Shown here: positions 47,301-53,984 of the stretch, in pieces | Layout of the letters: every line of letters starts with the position of its first letter | Position numbering within the stretch: the stretch's first letter is position 1 | From: Candidatus Planktophila sp. | GTDB taxonomy: Bacteria > Actinomycetota > Actinomycetes > Nanopelagicales > Nanopelagicaceae | Direction of reading: 5' to 3' | Length of the DNA stretch: 64,000 bases | Assembly: GCA_021741905.1 (NCBI GenBank) | Contig: JAIOWZ010000001.1 | Location: 62,001-126,000, forward strand | Translations under genes and position numbers: made by a program | The notes under the pieces: model-generated | Database searches by the model: none | Told to the model about the DNA's origin: nothing | Seen by the model: only the letters and a program-made list of their open reading frames with translations

Positions 47301-47854
47301 GCGAGGGGAATGACTTGGTGATTTTGCATCACGAAGGCGAGAACAATGGCAAAGAGAGAACGCGTTTTTCTTTCCCACGTCAAAGTCGTGATCGACGGTT
47401 GTGTATCAGTGACTTTTTCGCATCCAAGGAGTCAGGTAAAACAGATGTAGTTGCTTTCCATGTCGTGACGATGGGCTCGACGGTCAGCGAAGCTTCCGCA
47501 AAGTTATTCGCGGACAATAACTATCGTGAGTATTTGGAACTTCATGGATTGTCTGTGCAACTAACCGAGGCTCTTGCCGAACATTGGCACGCTCGTATGA
47601 GAGAAGAGTTGCAAGTAAAATCTGAGGACTCATCTGATCTGCAAGGAATCTTAGATCAGGGTTACCGCGGTTCACGATACTCATTTGGCTATCCAGCTTG
47701 TCCAGATCTTGAGCAGCAGGTTCAGTTATGCGAGTTGTTAGATCCCGGTCGTATCGGTGTTGAATTGTCTGAAGAGTTTCAGTTACACCCAGAGCAATCT
47801 ACATCTGCAATCATCGTTCACCATCCTGAAGCAAAATATTTCAATGCCAATTAA
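44354..47854 (+). CDS. metH: Cobalamin-dependent methionine synthase
   Basis: Methylates homocysteine from methyl-THF through cobalamin. The 1166-residue protein has all four modules: homocysteine-binding (about 1-320; ADGAMGTMLQ, zinc cysteines in GGCCGTTP), pterin-binding (about 345-610; ERTNANGSRAF), cobalamin-binding (about 640-870; DVHDIGKNLVDIIL, where the His is the cobalt ligand) and the SAM-binding reactivation domain (about 900-1166; RGSRYSFGYPACPD). B12 or a precursor is therefore needed; no B12 synthesis genes are in the window. Confidence 0.97.
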   Translation: MNTPTKADGLLRRTLSERVVIADGAMGTMLQAANPSLADFENHEGCNEILNVSRPDIVRSVHDEYLSAGVDAIETNTFGANWSNLADYGIEDRIYELAFAGGTIARQAADAFSTPDKPRFVLGSLGPGTKLPSLGHTTYENLKVAYYTAAKGLADSGCDALLVETSQDLLQVKAAVNGCRQAILEAAHDIVLIAQVTVETTGTMLMGSEIGAALNALEPMGVDLIGLNCATGPAEMSEHLRYLSKNAKIAISVMPNAGLPQLGPNGATYPLLPDELASALDGFVGDYGISLVGGCCGTTPAHMAAVVSMLSKRQIVSRMPALDPGASSLYQYVPFRQDKTYLAIGERTNANGSRAFRDALLAEDWEKCVEIARDQIRDGAHMLDLSVDYVGRDGAVDMSQIASRFATASTLPIVLDSTEPNVLKAGLEHLGGRCVINSVNYEDGDGPTSRFAKIMPLVKEHGASVVALTIDEEGQARDAEWKLRIAHRLINDLHDNWGMNIGDILIDCLTFPIATGQEETRKDGIETIEAIKRLKVEFPEVQTTLGVSNVSFGLNPAARVVLNSVFLHECVQAGLDSAIVHPSKITPMARINERQKQVALDLVYDRRVFDGDECTYDPLQEFLQMFDGVELATSKNARAEALAALPLFDRLQRRIIDGEKVGLEDDLKAAMAQGTPPLEVINSHLLEGMKEVGELFGRGEMQLPFVLQSAEVMKTAVAMLEPFMEKTGDDGRGTMLLATVRGDVHDIGKNLVDIILTNNGYRVVNIGIKQTINQIIDGATESNADAIGMSGLLVKSTVIMKENLEELTARGLDQRWPIVLGGAALTRAYVEQDLAAMFPGEVRYARDAFEGLRLMDAIMAVKRGDEGAALPALRERRVANTRIKTEEVPIDNRRSDVTSDNSIPNPPFFGSRVIKGIQLSDYAGMLDERALFVGQWGLKGNRGEYETMVETEGRPRLRALINEVQSKGWLNAAVVYGYFPCYSEGNDLVILHHEGENNGKERTRFSFPRQSRDRRLCISDFFASKESGKTDVVAFHVVTMGSTVSEASAKLFADNNYREYLELHGLSVQLTEALAEHWHARMREELQVKSEDSSDLQGILDQGYRGSRYSFGYPACPDLEQQVQLCELLDPGRIGVELSEEFQLHPEQSTSAIIVHHPEAKYFNAN

Positions 47855-47859
47855 TATCG

Positions 47860-48531
47860 ATGAGTAATTTCTTCGAAGCGGTTTTTTTCGATATGGATGG
47901 CCTCATGGTGGACTCTGAACCAGAATGGCTTAAGTCTGAAACAGAAGTGACAGCAGTTTTTGGATATTCCTGGTTAGAAGAAGATCAGGTGGCATGCCTG
48001 GGTGGACCACTTACTAAGGTGGGTCAGTACATGTTCGACAAATGCGGACAACAACAGTCACCACAATTTTTCACGCAGACCCTTATAGACACACAGGTAG
48101 CAAGAATGCGTGGAAATACACCAACAATGCCAGGGGCAATTGAGTTAGTCCGCGAACTACAGTTGCACGGAGTCAAGACAGCGCTAGTTTCGGCAAGTCC
48201 AAGAAATATTGTCGATGCGGTTCTTGATAATTTGGGACATGATTTATTTCCCTTTTCAATCAGCTCAGATGATGTGGGGGTGACCAAGCCAGATCCGGAA
48301 TGCTATTTGAAAGCTGCAACTATGAGTGGATCAGAGATTTCTAAGTGTTTAGTATTTGAAGACTCGATCACGGGTATTACAGCAGCAAAAGCGAGTGGTG
48401 CATACCTCATCGCGGTTCCGCATTTAGTTTCCGTTACTGAGTCATTACGAGTTCGTGTCATAAAATCTTTGGAGCAATTGTCCTATTCGAAGTTAAGCCA
48501 GCTCAAGAGTGACTTCTCTGCCGCAATTTAA
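47860..48531 (+). CDS. HAD-superfamily hydrolase, beta-phosphoglucomutase-like
   Basis: A 223-residue HAD protein: motif I FFDMDGLMVDSEPEW, cap domain at about 18-90, motif II LVSASPRNI, motif III Lys in VTKPDPECY and motif IV FEDSITGITAAKASG. It resembles sugar-phosphate phosphatases or phosphoglucomutases; substrate unknown. It lies five bases after metH and its stop overlaps the convergent nuclease gene in a TTAA. Confidence 0.88.
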   Translation: MSNFFEAVFFDMDGLMVDSEPEWLKSETEVTAVFGYSWLEEDQVACLGGPLTKVGQYMFDKCGQQQSPQFFTQTLIDTQVARMRGNTPTMPGAIELVRELQLHGVKTALVSASPRNIVDAVLDNLGHDLFPFSISSDDVGVTKPDPECYLKAATMSGSEISKCLVFEDSITGITAAKASGAYLIAVPHLVSVTESLRVRVIKSLEQLSYSKLSQLKSDFSAAI

Positions 48532-49292
48532 CTGTTATGTGCAGGGCAGATATTTTTGAAGTAGCACCAATCACATAGACGTGATGGTTTTGCTGGCCAA
48601 TACTCTTTTTCAATCGAAATAAAAATATCGTTTGCAACTCGGCGTAATACCTTTTCAGTAGATTCTAGTTCGGCCATAGTTGGATTGCTCTTGACTAATT
48701 TCCCGTCGCCGAGGTAAATCAGTTGTAACAAGCGGGGGAGTACTCCAATATTTTTCCAATACAACAACGCATAGACACGAAGCTGAAACAACGCCTTCTC
48801 TTCCAAACCAGGTCTTGGAGATTTCCCTGTCTTGTAATCGACGATTCTGACTTCGCCGGTGGGTGCAACATCTAAGCGATCTACATATCCGTGCAAGTAA
48901 ATATTCGAATCGAAATCATTTTCCAAATGCATCTCACGATGTGTTGCTTCAAAGGTCGTTGGATTTTCTAAGGAGAAGTAACTCTTCAACAAGGCCGAAG
49001 CTCGATCAAGCCACTCTTTTTCATTGGTTACCATCCCGACCAGTGCTGGTTTGTCGGCTAATTGCGCGCTCCAACGTGATGGCAATAATTCGACTGCTGA
49101 TTCAATTGTCCGCCCAACGGCTGGAATTTCGAATAAATCTTGCAGGACCGTATGTACTAAGGTGCCGCGTTCAGCATCTAATGAAGGCGGTTCAGGCAAC
49201 TTATCTATCTTGCGGTACTTATATTGCTGGGGACAGTTCTCATACTCGCTTACAGCGCTAGGGGATAGACGCAAAGACTGTTCGTTACTCAC
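48528..49292 (-). CDS. RecB-family exonuclease with Fe-S cluster motif (Cas4/AddB-like)
   Basis: A 254-residue PD-(D/E)XK nuclease. Nuclease motifs: GYVDRLDV (Asp), VRIVDYKTGKS (Asp and Lys) and LFQLRVYALLYW (QxxxY). Cysteines in YENCPQQ and CDWCYFKNIC (C-x2-C-x5-C) suggest a 4Fe-4S cluster, as in AddB and Cas4. Orthologues beside trmI are conserved in actinobacteria (Rv2119 in M. tuberculosis). GTG 49292 is chosen since TATCTT lies seven bases upstream; the longer frame to 49385 runs into trmI. No CRISPR is nearby. Confidence 0.88.
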   Translation of the reverse strand: MSNEQSLRLSPSAVSEYENCPQQYKYRKIDKLPEPPSLDAERGTLVHTVLQDLFEIPAVGRTIESAVELLPSRWSAQLADKPALVGMVTNEKEWLDRASALLKSYFSLENPTTFEATHREMHLENDFDSNIYLHGYVDRLDVAPTGEVRIVDYKTGKSPRPGLEEKALFQLRVYALLYWKNIGVLPRLLQLIYLGDGKLVKSNPTMAELESTEKVLRRVANDIFISIEKEYWPAKPSRLCDWCYFKNICPAHNS

Positions 49293-49299
49293 CTGGCTG

Positions 49300-49305
49300 A
49301 AGATA
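49300..49305 (-). promoter_or_regulatory. -10 box (TATCTT) of the RecB-like nuclease gene
   Basis: TATCTT on the minus strand ends seven bases before GTG 49292, supporting the shorter start. Confidence 0.45.
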
Positions 49306-49331
49306 CTCGTACTTGCGCTATTAATTTCGCC

Positions 49332-49337
49332 TAAGAT
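49332..49337 (+). promoter_or_regulatory. -10 box (TAAGAT) of trmI
   Basis: TAAGAT ends six bases before GTG 49344; leaderless start of the trmI-pafB-pafC group. Confidence 0.5.
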
Positions 49338-49343
49338 GCTCCC

Positions 49344-50195
49344 GTGTCTAATCTTGGGTATTTTGGAGCCGGTGATCGTGTTCAATTAACCGATCCCAAA
49401 GGCAAGCTCTACAGCTTTACGATTACGCCTGGAAAAGAGTGGCACACCCACAAGGGTTGGATAACTCATGATGACCTGATTGGCATGCCTGAGGGTTCAG
49501 TGGTCAGTACAACCGCTGGTTTAAAATTCACCGCATTTAAACCATTGCTTGCAGATTACGTTTTAACAATGCCGCGCGGTGCAACAATTGTGTATCCAAA
49601 GGATGCAGCGATGATTATTGGTGTTGCAGACATTTATGCAGGGGCTCGAGTTTTGGAAGCTGGGGTTGGTAGTGGCGCATTAACGATTTCGTTATTGCGA
49701 GCCACCGGTCCCACAGGCAAGGTGCACTCGGTAGAGCGACGCGCAGACTTTGCGGACAACGCTCGCTCAAATGTTGATGCATATTTCGAAGGTCGACTCG
49801 ACAACTGGAGTTTGGTTGTTGGAGATCTGCAAGATCAGGATTTTAATTCTGAATATGATCGTGTTGTCCTGGACATGTTGGCACCCTGGGAGTGCGTGGA
49901 CATCGCCGCAAGGGCACTGCGCCCAGGTGGAGTTTTCTTAGCCTATGTCGCTACCACTACTCAATTATCTGCCACCGCTGAAGCGCTTAAAGAAGATGGA
50001 CGATTCACCGAACCTGAAAGCTCAGAAACTCTTGTTCGTGGTTGGCATCACGAAGGTTTGGCAGTTCGGCCACAACAAAGAATGATCGGCCACACCGGAT
50101 TTCTGATTCAAAGTCGTCGTATGGCACCAGGTGTTGAAGTTCTTGCTCGTCGCAGACGTCCAGCGAAAGGCGCATACGGTGTCTCGGAAGATTGA
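49344..50195 (+). CDS. trmI: tRNA (adenine-58-N1)-methyltransferase
   Basis: Methylates A58 in the tRNA T-loop, stabilising tRNA. The 283-residue protein has a small N-terminal beta domain (GDRVQLTDPKGKLYSF), a PKDAAMII link and the SAM-binding motif I VLEAGVGSGALTISLLRA, with YDRVVLDMLAPWE as the catalytic Asp region. In M. tuberculosis the proteasome genes follow this gene; here pafB overlaps its 3' end by 17 bases. Confidence 0.94.
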   Translation: MSNLGYFGAGDRVQLTDPKGKLYSFTITPGKEWHTHKGWITHDDLIGMPEGSVVSTTAGLKFTAFKPLLADYVLTMPRGATIVYPKDAAMIIGVADIYAGARVLEAGVGSGALTISLLRATGPTGKVHSVERRADFADNARSNVDAYFEGRLDNWSLVVGDLQDQDFNSEYDRVVLDMLAPWECVDIAARALRPGGVFLAYVATTTQLSATAEALKEDGRFTEPESSETLVRGWHHEGLAVRPQQRMIGHTGFLIQSRRMAPGVEVLARRRRPAKGAYGVSED

Positions 50196-51117
50196 GCGGT
50201 TAATTAACCTAACTATCGCTCTACTTGCCACGCAACGATATCTGACAAAGTCTGAAATCTTTAGGACAGTTGATGGATATGAAGGCAGTGCCGAAGCAAA
50301 AGAGCGGATGTTTGAGCGAGATAAGGATGATTTAAGAACTCTAGGCATAACGATTGATGTGGGAAGTTTCGATCCCATTTTTAATGATGAAGCTGGTTAC
50401 CGCATACGATCTGAAAATTATCAACTAGATTTAGGACAAATCACACCCACTGAAATTTCGCTACTGTCTCTAGCTGCAGATGCTTGGCAAGGTGCAGCTT
50501 TTGCAGATGCCGCCCAGAGTGCAATCCTAAAACTTAGCTCGATCGGAGTTCCGGCCGACCCGATCGACATTCCAGGTTTGTCGCCTAAACTTTCAAACAG
50601 CTCTGCAGACTTGGAAATTGTAACCGCAGCGATCGCCAGCTCAGATTTTTTAATCTTTGATTACCTTGCAACTAATTTGGAGTTACAGGAGCGAACGATA
50701 ATTCCATTTTCCTTATCCAACAGAACGGGGTTTTGGTATGTGTCCGGAGTTGATCAGGAAATTCAGGAGGTACGCACATTTAGATTAGACAGGGTGCAGG
50801 GCGAGATAAAGCTCAACAAGAATAAGGACCCGTTTGAATTTCCTGCCTCCTTCGAATTAAGCGAAGCAGATACGGCAGTAATCCACAGATCTGCCGTCAT
50901 TGATGTTCGCAAAGGTAAGGGTTATGCGCTACGCAGGCTTGCAATCTCAGTTAAAGATCTAGGGGAGTGGGATCAGATTAAGGTCCCTATCCACTCCTTG
51001 GAAACACTTGGGGCCGAAATTCTCTGGCATGGTGACGATGTTTTTGTCCATGAGCCCTCTGATCTTCGTGAATACATTGTTAAGCAACTGCATGCATTAG
51101 TGAGTAACCATGAGTAA
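50179..51117 (+). CDS. pafB: WYL-domain DNA-damage regulator PafB
   Basis: With PafC it forms the activator of the LexA/RecA-independent DNA-damage response in actinobacteria. GTG 50179 gives 312 aa with the family start SRKIERLINLTIALLATQRYLT; the ORF from 50131 adds residues inside trmI. The winged HTH is followed by the hallmark AKERMFERDKDDLRTLGI, a WYL domain (about 140-220; the exact WYL triplet is altered) and a WCX-like end. It overlaps pafC by eight bases. Confidence 0.92.
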   Translation: MSRKIERLINLTIALLATQRYLTKSEIFRTVDGYEGSAEAKERMFERDKDDLRTLGITIDVGSFDPIFNDEAGYRIRSENYQLDLGQITPTEISLLSLAADAWQGAAFADAAQSAILKLSSIGVPADPIDIPGLSPKLSNSSADLEIVTAAIASSDFLIFDYLATNLELQERTIIPFSLSNRTGFWYVSGVDQEIQEVRTFRLDRVQGEIKLNKNKDPFEFPASFELSEADTAVIHRSAVIDVRKGKGYALRRLAISVKDLGEWDQIKVPIHSLETLGAEILWHGDDVFVHEPSDLREYIVKQLHALVSNHE

Positions 51118-52027
51118 AAGTATTTCGGCGCCGCTTGCGCGGACTGCTCGTTTGTTGGACTTGGTTCCTTACATCAATACACATCAAGGCATCGCCCTGA
51201 AGGAATTAGCAAAACATTTTGAGGTTACTCCGGCACAAATGAACGCTGACTTAACAACCTTATGGATGTGCGGTTTGCCAGGCTATACACATCTTGAATT
51301 AATGAATCTTGATTTCGAATCTGGCTTCGTGAGCATTGGGAACGCGTCAACATTGTCTAAGCCCAGAGCGATCACCTTTCAAGAATGTGTTGCATTATTG
51401 TTGGGGTTGGACCTAATTGCCTCGTCATTGCCCAGTGATCGTCAAGATCTGTTGACAGCTGCCCAGTCACTACGGCAACGTCTAACAAATATATTGGGGC
51501 TTCCCATGAAGTTATCAGTTGAGGCAAACACATCTGGTGCGGTAGGAGCCGCAATCGCACATGCGATTGAAACAAGTAGCGGGTTAAATATTCGGTACCA
51601 CGCTCTGTATAAGGATCAAGTCACTGAGCGAACAGTCGTGCCGGTGAATTTGTACGAAGCTGATAACCATCAGTACATGCACGCTTTCTGCTCTACTGCT
51701 AGGGACTATCGAGAGTTCCGAGTTGATCGAATAGATCAGGCAACGCCAGCAGATGTTTCTGCTGAATTCCCGGCTAAATCTGACAGTACGGAAAAGATAA
51801 GTTTTTCAATCAAGATTATGGGTTCTTCACGAGATGTGATGGAAAGATTCGCGATTGCGCATTCAGCGATTGGATCCTCAATGGAAATGTCCTCATATTC
51901 GCGGCAGTGGATAGAAAGATCTGTGATGGCCTCAGGTGCGGCGGTTCTCCTCAGCGCCCCTCAAGAAATCCGTGCCGAAATAGCCAAGAAAGCCCAACTG
52001 ATGCTTAATCGTTACAAAGAGGCGTAA
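51110..52027 (+). CDS. pafC: WYL-domain DNA-damage regulator PafC
   Basis: Partner of PafB. The 305-residue protein has the N-terminal [27 protein letters not shown]-type segment, the diagnostic [12 protein letters not shown] motif, a WYL-like central domain ([29 protein letters not shown]) and a C-terminal WCX domain. PafBC normally neighbours pafA and the proteasome; here the regulators remain and those genes are gone from this locus. Confidence 0.92.
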   Translation: MSKSISAPLARTARLLDLVPYINTHQGIALKELAKHFEVTPAQMNADLTTLWMCGLPGYTHLELMNLDFESGFVSIGNASTLSKPRAITFQECVALLLGLDLIASSLPSDRQDLLTAAQSLRQRLTNILGLPMKLSVEANTSGAVGAAIAHAIETSSGLNIRYHALYKDQVTERTVVPVNLYEADNHQYMHAFCSTARDYREFRVDRIDQATPADVSAEFPAKSDSTEKISFSIKIMGSSRDVMERFAIAHSAIGSSMEMSSYSRQWIERSVMASGAAVLLSAPQEIRAEIAKKAQLMLNRYKEA

Positions 52028-52095
52028 TTCCCACTTTTCACTCAGGTGGACCCTGGTGTAGCCTTAGATTAATCATTAGCCAAGGGGTAGGTACT

Positions 52096-52278
52096 ATGAA
52101 TTTAGGTCCAAGAGAAATAGTTATTCTTTTAATTGTTGTCCTCGTTCTGTTTGGTGCTAAGCGTTTGCCTGACTCTGCTCGTTCACTAGGTCGCTCAATG
52201 CGAATCTTCAAGAGTGAAATGAAGGAAATGAAGTCAGATGATGGCGCGATAGAAGAAACCGACAAAACAGAGAAGTAA
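52096..52278 (+). CDS. tatA: Twin-arginine translocase subunit TatA
   Basis: A 60-residue protein: short N-terminal membrane helix ([20 protein letters not shown], with the conserved FGAKRLPD hinge) and an amphipathic helix then an acidic tail. It forms the pore-like part of the folded-protein export machine. AAGGGGTAGG before ATG 52096 is a clear ribosome-binding site, and TAGATT about 29 bases upstream of it may be a -10. No tatB is visible. Confidence 0.95.
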   Translation: MNLGPREIVILLIVVLVLFGAKRLPDSARSLGRSMRIFKSEMKEMKSDDGAIEETDKTEK

Positions 52279-52282
52279 ATAG

Positions 52283-53098
52283 ATGGCGCCGGCAAATGAA
52301 GCACGGATGCCTCTGCTTGACCACTTACGAGAGTTACGTAAAAGGGTTCTTCGATCGGCGATAGCTGTTCTGATTGCTTTTGGTGGCGGTTGGTATTTCT
52401 ATAATCCAATAATTTCGACCTTAGCTAAACCAGTGTGCGACCTAAAGGCCGCTCAAGAAGCAGGTTCGGCCAGTTGCGGGGCTTTATATATCAGTGGTGT
52501 TTTAGGTCCACTGGATCTTCAAATTAAGGTTGCTTTACTTGCTGGAATTATTGTGTCGGCACCTTTTTGGCTCTATCAATTATGGGCATTTATTGCACCA
52601 GCTCTGCATAGGAAAGAAAAGCGCACTAGCGTTTTATTCGTAGCCGCCGCAACACCATTTTTTGCAATGGGGGCTGCGCTTGGATATTTCATTCTTCCCG
52701 TTGCAATAAAAGCACTCTTTGGTTTCACCCCGGAATCAATTAGCAACTTGGTTCGCTTCGATGACTATCTTGATTTTGTTCTGCGGCTAATTTTGTTGGT
52801 TGGTTTAGCTTTTGAACTTCCGATCTTTCTTCTTACTTTCAACCTGATTGGTTTCCTTCGCGGCAAGACCATTCTTAGGCCGTGGCGGGGTTGGGTCTTT
52901 GGAATATTTCTGATGGTTGCCGCTTTCTCCCCAACTGCAGATCCGCTCAGTATGGTTCTGTTGGCAGCGCCTTTGATTGTTCTTTATTTTATGGCGGGCG
53001 GAATCGCCGTTCAGGTAGATAAGCGTCGGGACAAGAGACAACTTGCAATTGAAAGTGGCTCAATGGAGATTGAGGCACCAACATCCATTAAGGATTAG
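52283..53098 (+). CDS. tatC: Twin-arginine translocase subunit TatC
   Basis: Receptor for twin-arginine signal peptides. The 271-residue protein has six membrane segments and the N-terminal signature MPLLDHLRELRKRVLRSA; later FELPIFLLTFNLIGFL and FSPTADPLSMVLLAAPL are characteristic. It starts four bases after tatA. The pafB-pafC-tatA-tatC-helY order is standard for actinobacteria. Confidence 0.96.
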   Translation: MAPANEARMPLLDHLRELRKRVLRSAIAVLIAFGGGWYFYNPIISTLAKPVCDLKAAQEAGSASCGALYISGVLGPLDLQIKVALLAGIIVSAPFWLYQLWAFIAPALHRKEKRTSVLFVAAATPFFAMGAALGYFILPVAIKALFGFTPESISNLVRFDDYLDFVLRLILLVGLAFELPIFLLTFNLIGFLRGKTILRPWRGWVFGIFLMVAAFSPTADPLSMVLLAAPLIVLYFMAGGIAVQVDKRRDKRQLAIESGSMEIEAPTSIKD

Positions 53099-53102
53099 CA
53101 GG

Positions 53103-53108
53103 TAAGGT
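53103..53108 (+). promoter_or_regulatory. -10 box (TAAGGT) of the lipid-kinase-like gene
   Basis: TAAGGT ends six bases before ATG 53115, in the 16-bp gap after tatC. Confidence 0.45.
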
Positions 53109-53114
53109 GCTCGT

Positions 53115-53984
53115 ATGTGGGCGCTAGTGATTAATCCTGTTTCAGGTCATGGAAAAGGAACCACACTTGGCACATACGTGGCAGGGTATTTGAACCAGCA
53201 TCAGATTGTGTTCACCATAGTTACCGGGAACTCTTCGAATGCGATGGGCGATCATCTTCGAACCTTCATTGAAAAGAACCCTGATTGCGAGGGTGTGATT
53301 GCTGTAGGCGGAGACGGTCTGCTGCACATCATTTTGCAGATAGTGGTGCCATTTCAAATTCCGTTCACAGTCATCCCTGCTGGAACCGGTAATGATTTCG
53401 TTAGAACCTTGGGCTGGAGTCTGCTGGATGTTGAGGCACAGTTGTCGAGAGTCACTACTTCTCAACCTTCTCCCATCGATCTAGGGCTGGTAGATGGTGA
53501 ATGGTTTGGTGCGATCTTGTCGACAGGTTTTGATTCAATTGTTAATGAAAAAGCTAACTCGATGGGGTGGCCAAAGGGTCCTATGAAGTACAACGCGGCT
53601 ATCGCGATGGAGCTTCCACGCTTTAAGCCAAGGCATTATGAAATCACTCTGGATGATCGAACCATTTCAACTGAGGCGATGCTGATTGCGGTGTCGAACG
53701 GAAAGTCCTATGGGGGCGGAATGCTCGTTTGTCCAAGTGCTGAAATAACTGATGGTTATTTTGATGTGATGGTTTTGCATCCGATCTCAAAGATTGAGTT
53801 CATCAAGGTTTTCCCTCAAGTCTTTGCTGGAACACATGTATCTCACCCGGCCGTTGAAATTGTTCGTAGTAAGGCAGTGCGGATTGAGTCAGCAGCCATC
53901 GCCTATGCAGATGGGGAACGGATCGGCCAACTACCGGTTGCGGCAGACTGCATCCACGACGCTGCCCAAACGTGGGTCGCATGA
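53115..53984 (+). CDS. Diacylglycerol kinase family lipid kinase
   Basis: A 289-residue DagK/YegS-type protein: VINPVSGHGKG near the N-terminus, AVGGDGLLHIILQ (relatives have GGDGTxNEV, so the T and N are changed), and the nucleotide loop PAGTGNDFVRTLGW. A C-terminal beta domain carries DGYFDVMVL and ADGER. It probably phosphorylates a lipid such as diacylglycerol; substrate unknown. Its stop overlaps helY (ATGA). Confidence 0.88.
   Translation: MWALVINPVSGHGKGTTLGTYVAGYLNQHQIVFTIVTGNSSNAMGDHLRTFIEKNPDCEGVIAVGGDGLLHIILQIVVPFQIPFTVIPAGTGNDFVRTLGWSLLDVEAQLSRVTTSQPSPIDLGLVDGEWFGAILSTGFDSIVNEKANSMGWPKGPMKYNAAIAMELPRFKPRHYEITLDDRTISTEAMLIAVSNGKSYGGGMLVCPSAEITDGYFDVMVLHPISKIEFIKVFPQVFAGTHVSHPAVEIVRSKAVRIESAAIAYADGERIGQLPVAADCIHDAAQTWVA

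Noticed and set aside
48528-49292. Cas4 as a sign of a CRISPR system
   Set aside because: The Fe-S RecB-like nuclease is a conserved actinobacterial gene by trmI; no CRISPR repeats or other cas genes are present.
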